Positions 29,666 through 38,888 are shown, numbered from the stretch's first letter. The stretch is 64,000 bases of DNA from JAXLYX01 sp046351215 (GCA_046351215.1 JAXLYX010000006.1:372001-436000), one strand, 5' to 3'. The notes: generated by a model not told the origin, from the letters alone. Program-made: numbers and translations.

Positions 29666-31354
29666 GTGAGCACGATCGACGAGGAAGCCCCGGAATCCCC
29701 TCCGCCGATCGGCAGCGTCCTCGAAGACCGTTACCGCCTCGTCGGCGAGCTCGGTGCGGGGGGCATCGGCTGGGTCTTCCGGGCCGAGCACCGGAAGCTC
29801 CGGCACCACGTCGCCCTGAAGATGCTGCAGGCGCGCTTCGTCGCGAACGACGTGCTCCGCGCCCGCTTCGAGCGGGAGGCGAAGGCCCTCGCGGCCCTCT
29901 CGCATCCGCACATCGTCACGCTCACCGACTACAGCATCGTCGACGGTCATCCCTACCTCGTGATGGAGCTGCTCGAAGGCCGCACGCTCGGTGAGCTCCT
30001 CGCGGAAGGTCCGCTGCCGGAAGCGCGGGCGAGGCGCATCGCGAGGCAGGTGCTCGAAGCGCTCGCCTACGCGCACCAGCGCGGCTTCGTCCATCGCGAC
30101 CTCAAGCCCGACAACATCTTCCTCGTGCCGCTCCCGAGCGAGCCCGACTTCGTGAAGATCCTCGACTTCGGCTTCGTGAAGCTCTTCGATCCCGAGGTCG
30201 GTCACTCGATCGGAGGAGACCTCACGCGGTCGGGCATCGGCTTCGGCACGCCCTCGTACATGAGCCCCGAGCAGGCCTCGGGCGATCGCACGGGACCTCC
30301 CACCGACGTCTACGCGCTCGGCATCACCTTCTTCGAGATGCTCGCGGGTCGGCGACCGTTCGTGGGCGAGGTGCCGGAGATCCTGAGGCAGCAGATCTCG
30401 GCGCCACTGCCTCCACTCGTCGTGGGCGACCTCGTCGCCGTGCCCGAGCTCCGCGAGCTGCTCGAGCGCTCCACCGCGAAGGCCGCGAGCGAGCGCTTCG
30501 CGAGCGCCGTGGAGATGCTCGACGCGCTCGACCGCCTGCCCGAGCCGGCGCTCGTACCGGCGCGCGACGGAGCCCGGAGGGCCGGACGCGAGCGCTCGCC
30601 GCGGCCCGTGCCCGAGACCGCGGTTTCGAGCGCGACCTCGCTCGTCGTCCGGCGGCTCCTCGCGGGCGTCGCGGCGCTCGCGCTCGCCGCGCTCGTCGTC
30701 TTCGCGCTGCGAGGTCGGGAATCCGAGACGCCGCCGGAGCTCGCTCCGCCGGCCATCGCGGCCTCGACGGTGACTGCACCTCCCGTGGCCGCGTCGCCTC
30801 CTGTCGCCGAGCCCGTCCCCTCGACCGAGTCCCCGGACCCCGCGAGCCCGACCTCGCCGGACGCCACGGCCGCAAGCGAGTCTCCATCGGACGCCGACGC
30901 GGCGGGGGACGATGGCCTCGGCGAGAGCCCGTGGACGAGCCGCCCGCGCGTCGCGGTCCTCGCGACGGCGAATCGACAGATCGCCGAGGGACGCATCCTC
31001 ACGGGCTCCACCGAGGAGGCGATCGAGCGGTACGGCCGCGGCCATCGCGACGATCCGAGGCCGTACCTGCTCCTCGGCTCGAACGCCTTCCGGCAGGGGC
31101 AGGAGTCCGTCTCCCTCGCGCGCTACGAGCTCGCCCAGCGGACGGCCGCGGACGCGCGCAACGATCCGCGCATGCTGAGGCACCTCGTGCGCCTCGCGGC
31201 CGAAGGTCGCGTGACGAGCCGGGCCGCGCGCGCGATCGAGCGGATCTACGGACCGCTCGCGAAGGGGGCGATCGAACGCGAGCTCGCGCGCGCCGAGCTC
31301 GACGCGGGGGCGTCGGCCCGCCTCCGGCGCCTCGCGGAGCGTCTCGGCGGCTGA
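29666..31354 (+). CDS. Transmembrane Ser/Thr protein kinase
   Basis: A 562-residue Hanks-type kinase. Residues about 15-290 carry LGAGGIGWVFRAEH, VALKMLQARF, FVHRDLKPDNIFL (near 142), ILDFGFVKLF, GTPSYMSPEQASG and DVYALGITFFEML; all catalytic residues are canonical. A single membrane helix follows (LLAGVAALALAALVVFAL, about 330-350), then a Pro/Ser/Ala-rich linker and a helical repeat-like C-terminal domain (about 430-562). That domain would be outside the cytoplasm and may sense an envelope signal. GTG 29666 was taken as start; the frame is open to a GTG at 29609. It ends just before a strong hairpin at 31356. Confidence 0.88.
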   Translation: MSTIDEEAPESPPPIGSVLEDRYRLVGELGAGGIGWVFRAEHRKLRHHVALKMLQARFVANDVLRARFEREAKALAALSHPHIVTLTDYSIVDGHPYLVMELLEGRTLGELLAEGPLPEARARRIARQVLEALAYAHQRGFVHRDLKPDNIFLVPLPSEPDFVKILDFGFVKLFDPEVGHSIGGDLTRSGIGFGTPSYMSPEQASGDRTGPPTDVYALGITFFEMLAGRRPFVGEVPEILRQQISAPLPPLVVGDLVAVPELRELLERSTAKAASERFASAVEMLDALDRLPEPALVPARDGARRAGRERSPRPVPETAVSSATSLVVRRLLAGVAALALAALVVFALRGRESETPPELAPPAIAASTVTAPPVAASPPVAEPVPSTESPDPASPTSPDATAASESPSDADAAGDDGLGESPWTSRPRVAVLATANRQIAEGRILTGSTEEAIERYGRGHRDDPRPYLLLGSNAFRQGQESVSLARYELAQRTAADARNDPRMLRHLVRLAAEGRVTSRAARAIERIYGPLAKGAIERELARAELDAGASARLRRLAERLGG

Positions 31355-31355
31355 C

Positions 31356-31393
31356 GTCGAGGTGCGACGCGTGGGCGCGTGTCCCACCTCGAT
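31356..31393. terminator. Hairpin after the kinase gene
   Basis: TCGAGGTG (31357-31364) pairs perfectly with CACCTCGA (31385-31392), with a second partly paired GACGCG/CGCGTGTC stem inside. It starts two bases after the kinase stop, as expected of a terminator, but lacks a T-tail. Confidence 0.4.
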
Positions 31394-31490
31394 CGGAAGA
31401 ACGTCGCTCGATCGCTCGCTCGGGTGAGCCCACGGGATCGTGGGCGTTCGCCCATGGCGGACCGTCCGGGCGGGACGATATCGTTCCTCC

Positions 31491-31778
31491 ATGAAGAACC
31501 GTTCGCTCCCGCTCTTCCTCGGTGCCTGCATCGGTGCGGCCGGCGCAGTCGCTCTCCTCGCGTCTCCCTGGCTGCGTGGTTCGAACGCCCAGGCCCAGAC
31601 GCCGCCCGCCGCGCGTCAGTACCGCGAGTGCATCGCCGTCACGACCTTCCACGTGACGGGGCGCGAGTTCAACGCCGGTCAGATGCCGCGCATGTCGCTG
31701 CAGATCCCCATGGGATGGACGCCGGTCGGCGGCGCCTCCGACTCGACGGGCGAGCCCTACGTCATCCTCTGTCGCTGA
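31491..31778 (+). CDS. Small exported hypothetical protein
   Basis: A 95-residue protein with an N-terminal signal or anchor (MKNRSLPLFLGACIGAAGAV, then ALLASPWL) and a short mature domain containing two cysteines (YRECIAVTTF and the C-terminal VILCR). Cys pairing across the domain is plausible. I do not recognise the family. The ATG 31491 has CCTCC, not a good ribosome site, upstream. It precedes the acyltransferase gene by eight bases and may form an operon with it. Confidence 0.55.
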   Translation: MKNRSLPLFLGACIGAAGAVALLASPWLRGSNAQAQTPPAARQYRECIAVTTFHVTGREFNAGQMPRMSLQIPMGWTPVGGASDSTGEPYVILCR

Positions 31779-31786
31779 GCGACGAC

Positions 31787-32620
31787 GTGGACTCCGGAGG
31801 TCTCGACCACTTGCTGCCGCACGTGACCCAAGCCCCCGACAAGGCCGCGCTCGCGTGGGCGATCCGCTTCTTCTCCCCCCAGGTGGCCTGGCATCGCCTC
31901 GAGGTGCGAGGGCTCGATCGCATCCCGCGTGGGCCCGCGCTCCTCGTCGGGAACCACAACGCGGGCGCCGCGGTGATCGACGAGCTCTTCCTCGTCCAGT
32001 ACTACCGCGAACGCGGGTTCGACGAGCCGATCCACGTGCTCGCGCACGACTTCTTCTTCGAGACGCTGCGCGCCGGATCGCTGCTCTCGAAGATCGGCGT
32101 CATCCCCGCGAATCGGCGGTACGCCGAGGAGGTCCTCCGCCACGGAGGCAAGGTGCTCGTGTACCCGGGCACCGATCACGATTCGCTCCGTCCCTACACC
32201 GCGCGCTCGAAGGTCCGCTTGCACGGCCATCGAGGCTTCGCGCGGCTCGCCGTCGATTGCGGCGTGCCCGTGGTCCCCGTCGCGACGGCGGGCGCCCACG
32301 AGGCGATGATCATCCTCTCGCAGGGCAAGGCCCTCGCACGGGCGCTCGGGTTCCCTCGCCTCGTCCGCTGGCATTCGTTCCCCGTGGCCGTGAACCTGCC
32401 CTGGGGCCTCGCCGTCGGCCCCGTCGCCTACTTCCCCTACGTCCCGTTCCCCGCGAAGGTGACGATCGAGATCGGAGCGCCGATCGACACCCACGCGCTC
32501 GCGAGCGAGGCCCATCGGCGGGCCGACGCGGTCGAGCAGACCTATCTGCGCACGGAGTCGGCCCTCGGGGACATGCTCGCTCGGCTCTATGCCGAGCGCC
32601 GTCTCCCGATCGTCGGTTGA
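31787..32620 (+). CDS. Lysophospholipid acyltransferase family protein
   Basis: Acyltransferase of about 277 residues. Motif I is ALLVGNHNAGAAVIDELFLV (NH conserved, Asp further on), then IGVIPANRRYAEEVL, LVYPGTDHDSLRPY (the PEG-like motif read as PGT) and VPVVPVATAGAHE. This is the hemolysin/2-acylglycerophosphoethanolamine branch of the PlsC superfamily, membrane-associated, acting on phospholipids; the exact acceptor is uncertain. The start is not sharp: GTG 31787 was used because it follows the stop of the small exported protein by eight bases. It ends nine bases before the next gene, so 31491-33553 may be one transcript. Confidence 0.78.
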   Translation: MDSGGLDHLLPHVTQAPDKAALAWAIRFFSPQVAWHRLEVRGLDRIPRGPALLVGNHNAGAAVIDELFLVQYYRERGFDEPIHVLAHDFFFETLRAGSLLSKIGVIPANRRYAEEVLRHGGKVLVYPGTDHDSLRPYTARSKVRLHGHRGFARLAVDCGVPVVPVATAGAHEAMIILSQGKALARALGFPRLVRWHSFPVAVNLPWGLAVGPVAYFPYVPFPAKVTIEIGAPIDTHALASEAHRRADAVEQTYLRTESALGDMLARLYAERRLPIVG

Positions 32621-32629
32621 AGGGTAGCC

Positions 32630-33553
32630 ATGGGCGCGATCGTACGTTGGGGGCTCCGGCTCGGTTGCGCAGGCCTCGTCGTCGTCGTCCTCGCCGTCTT
32701 CGGCGCGTTCGCCTTCCGCGACGCCATCGTCACGCGCGTCGTCGGTGGCGTGCTCGCCGAGAACGGCGCGACGTGTACGCCGCTCGCGATCGACGTGCCC
32801 TGGGACTTCGCCTCGCTCCACGCCGCTCCGACGACGTGCGCACTCGACGAGGGACACGTGGCGACGCTGGGCCTTCCCCACGGCATCGACGTGACCCTCG
32901 ACGGCTTCCATCCGCGCGAGGTGACGCTGGCGGAGCTCGACCTCGGCATCCGCGCGATGGAGCTCCCGGAGGGAGCGGCCCCCGCCATGCTCGACACCCG
33001 CGTACCCGCCCCGCTGCAGAAGGCGCTCTCGGGCATGGCGTCGATCGCGGAGCGCACGGACCTTCCGAGCGTCCGCCTCGGCCTCGCGCGCGTGAGCGCG
33101 GGCGGTCCCTCCGTGGCGATCCGCGACGTCACGCTCTCGCACGACGCCACCGGCCTCGTCCTCGGCATCGGCCAGATCGGTGCGCCGCCCATGACGCACG
33201 GCATGCTCGAGCTCGGCGGTCGCATCCTCTCGGTGCGCGGCTCGGCGACCCGCGCGAGCGCGACCGTGCGCGGCCGTCTCGCCATCGACCTCGACGTCGG
33301 ACCGCTCGCGTTCGACAAATCGTTCGCGTTCCGCCTCGAGGGAAGCGCCCTCGACACGGCCACGCCGAGCTACACGATCGCCTTCGCACACGACCCGAAC
33401 CTCGATCGGCTCCGCGCCGCTCTCGGCGCCCTGCGCGAGCGGCACGACGCCCGACGGGACGCCCGCTCGGAGCGCGTCGACGCTCTGCGCGACCGGGCGA
33501 GCGACCGACGCGAGGGCCTCGCCGAGCGCCGCGAGTCCCGCGGTCTCCGCTGA
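32630..33553 (+). CDS. Membrane-anchored hypothetical protein
   Basis: A 307-residue protein with an N-terminal membrane helix (GLRLGCAGLVVVVLAVFGAF) and a long beta-rich domain with repeated hydrophobic/Gly strands (HGIDVTLDGFHPREVTLAEL, GMLELGGRILSVRG). The C-terminal 45 residues are highly charged and helical (RRDARSERVDALRDRASDRR). The repeated strands faintly recall AsmA or LEA-like envelope lipid-transfer proteins, which would suit its place after an acyltransferase, but I cannot assign it. Two cysteines in the exported part (ATCTP, TTCALDE) could form a disulfide. ATG 32630 is preceded by a weak AGGGTAG. Confidence 0.6.
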   Translation: MGAIVRWGLRLGCAGLVVVVLAVFGAFAFRDAIVTRVVGGVLAENGATCTPLAIDVPWDFASLHAAPTTCALDEGHVATLGLPHGIDVTLDGFHPREVTLAELDLGIRAMELPEGAAPAMLDTRVPAPLQKALSGMASIAERTDLPSVRLGLARVSAGGPSVAIRDVTLSHDATGLVLGIGQIGAPPMTHGMLELGGRILSVRGSATRASATVRGRLAIDLDVGPLAFDKSFAFRLEGSALDTATPSYTIAFAHDPNLDRLRAALGALRERHDARRDARSERVDALRDRASDRREGLAERRESRGLR

Positions 33554-33731
33554 AACACGACCCTCACCGTTCGCGGGGTTGCGGAATCGCTGTGGAATCC
33601 GCCGAACGACCGGATGTGCGACGTGTGGGCTTACGTGGGTGTCACGAATCTGACGTTCGGGGATATGTCATGGGCCCCGGGTTCCGTTACAGTGAGAGTG
33701 GAACGTCGGATCACCGTCACGGAGGTGGCCC
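33554..33731. promoter_or_regulatory. Upstream region of the 33732 gene with a strong ribosome binding site
   Basis: These 178 bases hold no ORF. A consensus GGAGGT lies at 33720-33725, seven bases before ATG 33732. TTACAGT at about 33686 could be a -10 element, with no clear -35; the local AT content is higher than in flanking genes. Confidence 0.3.
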
Positions 33732-34139
33732 ATGACCGAGGAGCGCCGCAGCGAGAGACCCTCGACCCCCGCCGAGCTGAACCAGGAGCTCCTGGGTCTG
33801 CTCCAGCGCGACTTCGTCGTCGCGCCCGCGGTGGAGAAGGAGAAGGCCGCGCAGACGGCCGAGGCCTTCGTCGGCCAGCTCTACTACGACTTCGTGGTGA
33901 AGGAGGAGGAGCGCAAGCGCCGCGCTTCGCACCTCGCCGGTGCGCTGCTGAACAAGGTCTCGCGCGACTTCGGCTCCGTTCCCCCGCCGCCCGTGATGAG
34001 CGTCACGACGGAGAGCGACGCCGAGCTCGAGGCCGCGGCCAACGCTCCGCTCTCGGCCGACGAGCTCGCCGAGCTCGAGGCGATGAAGGCGCCGAAGGGC
34101 CTCTTCGAGAAGCTGATGGCGATCTTCACGCGGAAGTAG
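33732..34139 (+). CDS. Small highly charged protein of unknown function
   Basis: A 135-residue cytosolic protein, mostly alpha-helical and rich in Glu, Lys and Ala: AEKEKAAQTAEAFVGQLYYD-like helix, KEEERKRRASHLAGALLNKV, and an acidic C-terminal helix before a basic amphipathic end (GLFEKLMAIFTRK). No known motif. The ribosome binding site is the strongest in this part of the window, suggesting high expression. It is convergent with the STAS-like gene, with a perfect 7-bp hairpin between them. A structural or regulatory role is only a guess. Confidence 0.6.
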   Translation: MTEERRSERPSTPAELNQELLGLLQRDFVVAPAVEKEKAAQTAEAFVGQLYYDFVVKEEERKRRASHLAGALLNKVSRDFGSVPPPPVMSVTTESDAELEAAANAPLSADELAELEAMKAPKGLFEKLMAIFTRK

Positions 34140-34156
34140 CCGCGCTCAACGCGGCT
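34138..34156. terminator. Bidirectional hairpin between convergent genes
   Basis: AGCCGCG (34138-34144) and CGCGGCT (34150-34156) pair perfectly around a CTCAA loop. It overlaps the last codon of both convergent genes. Confidence 0.45.
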
Positions 34157-34595
34157 TCGGGCCCCGCTCGCGCTCGACGAGGCCATCGAGCTCCGCGGGC
34201 ACCGCCACGCCCGCCTTCACGAGCTGCTCGCGGCACCAGGCGAGCGCCTCCGGTCGATGCTCGAAGGCCGCCATGGGCACGTCGGGACGGATGAGCCAAT
34301 TGAGCGCCGTGATCGCGCCTCGCTGCATCGCGCTCGGCATCACCATGGCGGTGCCGAGGCTCACCTTCTCCATCCGCCCCTTCATCGAGGGGAACCAATC
34401 CGCGATGATCTTGCGCTGGGAAGCCGAGGGAAACGCGAAGTCCGTCGCCTCCGTGAGGACCACGAACTTCCTCCCGCGCTCGACGAGCTTGCCCACGTGG
34501 CCGAGCAGCGTGTGGTAGTCCGCGTCCGTCGTGCCCTCGTGGTTCACGATCCACACGAGCGGGAAGTGGTCGAGACGCACGTCGATGCCGGCCAT
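34146..34595 (-). CDS. STAS-like small protein, paralogue 3 of 4
   Basis: A 149-residue paralogue of the proteins at 13952, 18994 and 53017. Matching landmarks are DHFPLVWIVNHEG, FVVLTEATDFAFPSASQRKI, ADWFPSMKG, SAMQRGAITALNWLIRP and EALAWCREQL. The GAITAL.WL segment is nearly identical to that of paralogue 2. ATG 34595 is the natural start. It stands alone, 57 bases downstream of the multicopper oxidase stop region on the opposite side of the hairpin. Function unknown. Confidence 0.7.
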   Translation of the reverse strand: MAGIDVRLDHFPLVWIVNHEGTTDADYHTLLGHVGKLVERGRKFVVLTEATDFAFPSASQRKIIADWFPSMKGRMEKVSLGTAMVMPSAMQRGAITALNWLIRPDVPMAAFEHRPEALAWCREQLVKAGVAVPAELDGLVERERGPKPR

Positions 34596-34652
34596 GCCGC
34601 GATCATGCTTCCGACGCGCGCGCGCCGTCCACGGGATTCGCGGCGTCCGGCC

Positions 34653-36659
34653 TCAGGGAGGCACGATGCGGTAGGGGCGCATCATCATGTTGTCCTCGTG
34701 CTCGAGGATGTGGCAGTGCCACACGTACGGGGCCGTCGTCGGATCGAACGAATAGCCGCCGTACGCGCCGCTCGCCGCCGGATCCTGCGGTGCGAAGCGC
34801 ACGAGGAGGCGGGTCACGGTCTCGTCCTTCACCCGCACCGTATCCTTCCAGCCCGCTTCGTTCGCGGCGGGGAGGATGCGCCCGCCGATCAGCACGGGCC
34901 CCACGGAGGGGATGTTCTGCGGCTGGTCCGTCCCTCCGGGCGGCGGCAGGTGGGCGACGTGGGCGCCGCAGGTCGGCGCCGGGCCCGGCGTGCCGCGACC
35001 GACCGTTCCAGCGGCGGCGTTCCAGCCCGCGAGGTAGTCGTCGCGGCTGATGCGCTGACGATCGAGCACGTTGAACTGCACGAGGTGCAAGTGGATCGGA
35101 TGCGTGTCGTCCGTCGCGTTGACGATCTCCCAGATCTCGGTCGAGCCGAGGCGCGGCGTCTCGGTGATCGGCGCGTCGTAGCAGGTGTTGTTCAGCAGGC
35201 CGACGACGATGTCGCCCGTCGCCGGATCCGCCACCTCGGTGAGCACCATGTGGCGGGTGACGGTCGCCGCGGAGGCGTCGAGGCGGGTCGGGATCGACGA
35301 GAGCGTCGCCGGCAGCGTGCTCGTGTCGGGCCCCTTCGACGGCACGACGCGGAATTGCATCACGCGGACCGTGGCCGGATCGGGGGGATCGCCGTCGGGG
35401 AAGGGCGTCGGCGCGTCGTTCTCGAAGTAGAGCGTGGTCCCGGGCGCGAGCGTCGAGAAGTCGATCACGATGTCCGCACGCTCGGCCGGCGCCATGAAGA
35501 GCTGGTTCGCCGTCGAGACCGAATCCGTCGCGACGACGATCCGCTCCATGTCGAGCCGCACGGGTGCGCCCAGGTAGCCGCCGTCGCTGCCGATCTGGAA
35601 GACCTCGGGATGGAGCGCGCCGGTCGCCTCGTCGACGAGCCGGAGGTTCACCATCCGCGAATTCGACGCGTTGAGCATGCGGAAGCGGTACTTGCGCGGC
35701 TCGACCTCGAGGTAGGGCCAGGCCATGCCGTTCACCGTCATCACGTTGCCGAAGAACTCCATCGGCATCTTCGGATGGTAGTGAGCCATCGGCATGTTCG
35801 AGTCGTCGAGGTAGCGGAGCGAGCCATCGCGCTCGAACTTCCGATCCGCGATCACGAGCGGGATCTCGTAGGCGCCGCTCGGGAGGTTCAGGGCGGCCTC
35901 CTGGGCGGGATCGCGGATCACGTAGAGGCCCGCGCCCATCGCCATCACGTTGAGGCGCACGATGCCCATCGAGTGGTCGTGGTACCAGAGCGTCGTCGGC
36001 GGCTGCTGGTTCGGATACGTGTAGACGGCGGCGTTCCCGGGCGGTCCGCCCATGCCGTTCTCGGCCGCGTTCGGATCCGGCGTGTACCAGGCCATCGGAT
36101 CCCCATCGCTGTCCGGAGCCGTCTCGCCGCCGTGCAGATGCGTGACCATCCGCACGTGCGGCTCTCCGTCCATCGTGCCCATCAGCGTCGTGTCGTACGC
36201 GGGCTCGAGCAGATGCTTCGTCTCGGGCCGGCCCTGCGCGTCGCGCCGATCGTCGATCCAGCGGACGACCACCGGGCGGCCTCGTTGCGCGACGATCGTC
36301 GGCGCGATGTACGAGCCGCTCTGACGCACGGTCGCTCCCTGCGCGTCGACGACGCCCGTGTCGTAGTCGTGATCGACCTGGCCGTAGCCCCAGACCGTGG
36401 TCGCGAGACGACGCGTCGTGTTCGGCGCGTACATGCCGAACCACTGCTGGAAGCGCGTCACGTGCATCTCGTAGTAGTCCGCGCCGGGGTAGGCCGGATG
36501 CGTGCCCGGCACGGCCGTCTCCGGGATCGGAAGCGGGTTCGTGAAGGGCCGCTGGCTCCCGATCTCGAGGGGCTGACCGCCGCCCGTGGCCCCCTTGCAG
36601 CTCAGCCCGGCGAGGGCGGTGGCGACGACGAAAAGCCTTGCGATGCCGATGGTTTGCAT
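34653..36659 (-). CDS. Multicopper oxidase lipoprotein (CotA/bilirubin-oxidase-like)
   Basis: Laccase-type enzyme of 668 residues that oxidises phenols, metals or similar substrates with reduction of O2 to water, outside the inner membrane. A lipoprotein signal is present (RLFVVATALAGLSC, lipobox LSC). All copper-ligand blocks are visible: MVTHLHGGE, LWYHDHSMG, HPIHLHLVQF and YVWHCHILEHEDNMMM, giving type 1, 2 and 3 sites with an axial Met. The long N-terminal domain and GMYAPNTTR resemble the CotA/PhsA group. ATG 36659 was chosen for the signal peptide; the open frame beyond it is non-coding. It is divergent from the 36783 lipoprotein gene, with 123 bases between. Confidence 0.92.
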   Translation of the reverse strand: MQTIGIARLFVVATALAGLSCKGATGGGQPLEIGSQRPFTNPLPIPETAVPGTHPAYPGADYYEMHVTRFQQWFGMYAPNTTRRLATTVWGYGQVDHDYDTGVVDAQGATVRQSGSYIAPTIVAQRGRPVVVRWIDDRRDAQGRPETKHLLEPAYDTTLMGTMDGEPHVRMVTHLHGGETAPDSDGDPMAWYTPDPNAAENGMGGPPGNAAVYTYPNQQPPTTLWYHDHSMGIVRLNVMAMGAGLYVIRDPAQEAALNLPSGAYEIPLVIADRKFERDGSLRYLDDSNMPMAHYHPKMPMEFFGNVMTVNGMAWPYLEVEPRKYRFRMLNASNSRMVNLRLVDEATGALHPEVFQIGSDGGYLGAPVRLDMERIVVATDSVSTANQLFMAPAERADIVIDFSTLAPGTTLYFENDAPTPFPDGDPPDPATVRVMQFRVVPSKGPDTSTLPATLSSIPTRLDASAATVTRHMVLTEVADPATGDIVVGLLNNTCYDAPITETPRLGSTEIWEIVNATDDTHPIHLHLVQFNVLDRQRISRDDYLAGWNAAAGTVGRGTPGPAPTCGAHVAHLPPPGGTDQPQNIPSVGPVLIGGRILPAANEAGWKDTVRVKDETVTRLLVRFAPQDPAASGAYGGYSFDPTTAPYVWHCHILEHEDNMMMRPYRIVPP

Positions 36660-36782
36660 GATCTCTCGCGTACGGCTCGGGGTCCCTCTTCGGGGATGAC
36701 CGGGAGTCCCCTGAAAATGACATCCGTTTTCAACAAGGCAACCCTCATGTGCGCTGGCCGACACCGCGTGCAGGATGGAGGA

Positions 36783-37430
36783 ATGGGCTGGCGCCTCCTT
36801 CTCGTGTCCCTGATGCTCGTCCCGGCGGCCTGCGCGCATCACCGCGTGGCGCCCCTCGAGCCCCCGCCCGTCGTGCCGCTCTCGGAGCGCATCGGCGATG
36901 GGAGCGTGCCTCCGCCGAGCGAGGGCTGGATCCGCGCCCGCGCGCAGCTCGACGACCTCGTCGAGCTCTGTGCGGGCAAGCGAGAGTCCCTCGCGAGCGA
37001 GGTGCATCGCGCGGATCGGAACGAGCGACTCGCGTTCGCCGGTTCCCTGGGCGCGTCCGTGGCAGGCTCGGTCGCGTCGAGCCGCCGGGGAACGACCGTC
37101 GTCGGCTCGGGGCCTGCGAGCTACTATCCCAACTACGTCTACGGCACCCAGGCGCCCGTGACGGGCGGCGTGCCGACCGCGGCCCATTTCGGGCCCGCCG
37201 CCCCGAGCAGCGGCCGCCCGACCGTCGGGCTCGGCGCGACGAATCCCCTCGGCGAGCGGGCCGACGTCGTCGCGCTCGACGCGAACCATCAGCTCCGGGT
37301 CATCGAGGAGGAGCTCGATGCGGCCTACGAGAAGCTCGATTCGCTCCGGACGGCACCCGAGCTCACGGAAGCGGACGAGGACGCGCTCGATTTCCACGAG
37401 GAGCGGCTGCGGGTGCTCTGCGCGCCCTGA
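36783..37430 (+). CDS. Lipoprotein of unknown function
   Basis: A 215-residue protein with a clear lipoprotein signal (MGWRLLLVSLMLVPAAC, lipobox PAAC). The mature part has a charged helix (LDDLVELCAGKRESLASEVH), a Gly/Ser/Tyr-rich flexible middle with YYPNYVYGTQAP, and a C-terminal acidic helix (VIEEELDAAYEKLDSL). A GGAGG lies just before ATG 36783. I do not recognise the family. It is divergent from the multicopper oxidase, and a shared envelope role is possible but unsupported. Confidence 0.65.
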   Translation: MGWRLLLVSLMLVPAACAHHRVAPLEPPPVVPLSERIGDGSVPPPSEGWIRARAQLDDLVELCAGKRESLASEVHRADRNERLAFAGSLGASVAGSVASSRRGTTVVGSGPASYYPNYVYGTQAPVTGGVPTAAHFGPAAPSSGRPTVGLGATNPLGERADVVALDANHQLRVIEEELDAAYEKLDSLRTAPELTEADEDALDFHEERLRVLCAP

Positions 37431-37493
37431 GGTTCCGACGCCTCCTGCCTGCAGGCCGGGGCTCCCGTGCGTAGGTCTCGTCCACGCACCCCG

Positions 37494-38300
37494 ATGTTCC
37501 CCTCGGCCCCCATCCGACTCACCACCGAGACGACGCCCTTCGCTCCCGCCTCGATCGGAGCGCCGTTCGCCTTCGTCGGCACGATGGCGGGCGTCATCGC
37601 CGCGCGCCTCGTCGGTGGCCGGGAGTGGCCCGTGGTCCTGGCGGTCGCGCTCGTCGCATCCGCGGTCGGTCTGCGGCTGCACCGGAAGCAAGGCCGCGAG
37701 ATCGCGCGCGGCGAGCATCGCGTCGGCACCGCGCCGGTCTTCGGCTCCTGCTACCTCCTCTTCGTCGGCGTGCTCGTCGTCCTCTTCGGAGTCGCTCTCG
37801 CGCGGACGTACGAGCCCGGCGCGACCCTCTTCGGGCCCCGGGACACCCTCGGCTCGGTGGTCGTGGACCTGCTGCAGATGCTCGGCGTCGTGCTCGCCGT
37901 GCCCCTCGCGCTGGCGGGGCTCTGGCTGCTCCCGGTCGCCTTCGTCGTCGGAGCCGCCGCAGACGCCGGACGCGAGCCCACGGGCTCTCCGGCGCGCCCC
38001 CTGGTCGAGCGCGAGCCCTGGCGCTCGGCCGTCGGCGTCGTCGCCGCGCTGTCGTTTCCCTTCGGGCTCGGGAAGGTGTCGGGCGTGCCGGGACCCGCGC
38101 CGGTCGCCTCGTTCCTCGCCGTGGGTCTCGCCACGGTCCTCGTCGTCGTCGACGGCGCCGCGCTCGCACGCCTCGGGGCGGGCCCGGCCCTCGACCCTCC
38201 GGTCCTCGCCACCGCCCGGGCCGCCGCGCGTCGTTCGTGGGTGGCTCTCGCATTCGCCCTCGTCCTCTTCGGCGTGCGCGTCCTGCTCGCCTTGCGATGA
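37494..38300 (+). CDS. Polytopic membrane protein of unknown function
   Basis: A 268-residue protein with about six hydrophobic segments, for example AFVGTMAGVIAARLVG, VVLAVALVASAVGLRL, LLFVGVLVVLFGVAL, VVLAVPLALAGLWLLPVAFV, FLAVGLATVLVVVDGAAL and LAFALVLFGVRVLL. Loops are Arg-rich on one side. No transporter signature is evident. ATG 37494 was preferred over an in-frame GTG at 37467, which would add nine basic residues. It follows the 36783 lipoprotein by 63 bases and may be in the same transcript. Confidence 0.65.
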   Translation: MFPSAPIRLTTETTPFAPASIGAPFAFVGTMAGVIAARLVGGREWPVVLAVALVASAVGLRLHRKQGREIARGEHRVGTAPVFGSCYLLFVGVLVVLFGVALARTYEPGATLFGPRDTLGSVVVDLLQMLGVVLAVPLALAGLWLLPVAFVVGAAADAGREPTGSPARPLVEREPWRSAVGVVAALSFPFGLGKVSGVPGPAPVASFLAVGLATVLVVVDGAALARLGAGPALDPPVLATARAAARRSWVALAFALVLFGVRVLLALR

Positions 38301-38374
38301 GCCCGGAGGGCCGCTTCCTCGGCCGCCCCGCGTGCGTAGATGATCGCCATTCCCGACGCCCCACGGAGCCCCGC

Positions 38375-38887
38375 ATGTCGATTGCACGTCCCTCCCTCGT
38401 CGCCACCGCGCTGGCCTCGGTCCTCGTCGCCCCGTTCGCGCTCGACGCGCTCGTCCCCGCGGCAGGCGCCCTCGACCGAGAGAACGTTGCATCTGCAACG
38501 AAGCCCCGCGCGAGGCGTGCGCGGGACGCGGGGACGGAGGCCTCGAGTGGGGGCGCGGCCTGCGCGCTCGCCGGGACCTGGGCGGGTCGGGTCCCCGCGG
38601 GACCCTTCGCGGGACAGACGAACGTCTGGACCCTCGCAGCCGGAGGAAGCTATGCGAGCGCGATCGGCGCCTCGAGCCTGAGCGGGACCTGGTCGCTCGA
38701 CGGAACGACCCTCACCGTCACGGACACGGGCTCGAATCCCACCTACCTCGCCTGCCCCGCGGGACAGCGAGGCACCTACCGCGTCGACTTCGCCGCGAGC
38801 TGCAACGGCATCACGCTGCACGCGCTCGAGGAGCCCTGCGACGGAAGGCGTGTCGCCCTCGACGGCTTCGCGCCGACGAGGCGGTAG
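38375..38887 (+). CDS. Exported protein of unknown function
   Basis: A 170-residue protein with a signal peptide (LVATALASVLVAPFALDALV, then PAAGA) and a basic linker (KPRARRARD). The mature domain is beta-rich with lipocalin-like rhythm: CALAGTWAGRVPAG, GSYASAIGASSLSGTWSLDG, TTLTVTDTG and four cysteines (CALAG, YLACPAG, ASCNG, EEPCDG) that could form two disulfides. It ends one base before the GTG of the topoisomerase VI B gene; the closeness suggests co-transcription, but the functions look unrelated. Confidence 0.62.
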   Translation: MSIARPSLVATALASVLVAPFALDALVPAAGALDRENVASATKPRARRARDAGTEASSGGAACALAGTWAGRVPAGPFAGQTNVWTLAAGGSYASAIGASSLSGTWSLDGTTLTVTDTGSNPTYLACPAGQRGTYRVDFAASCNGITLHALEEPCDGRRVALDGFAPTRR

Positions 38888-38888
38888 C

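Noticed and set aside
34653..38498. A 1281-codon minus-strand frame
   Set aside because: The multicopper oxidase with its lipoprotein signal starts at 36659. The upstream part is Arg/Gly/Glu-rich shadow over genes on the other strand.
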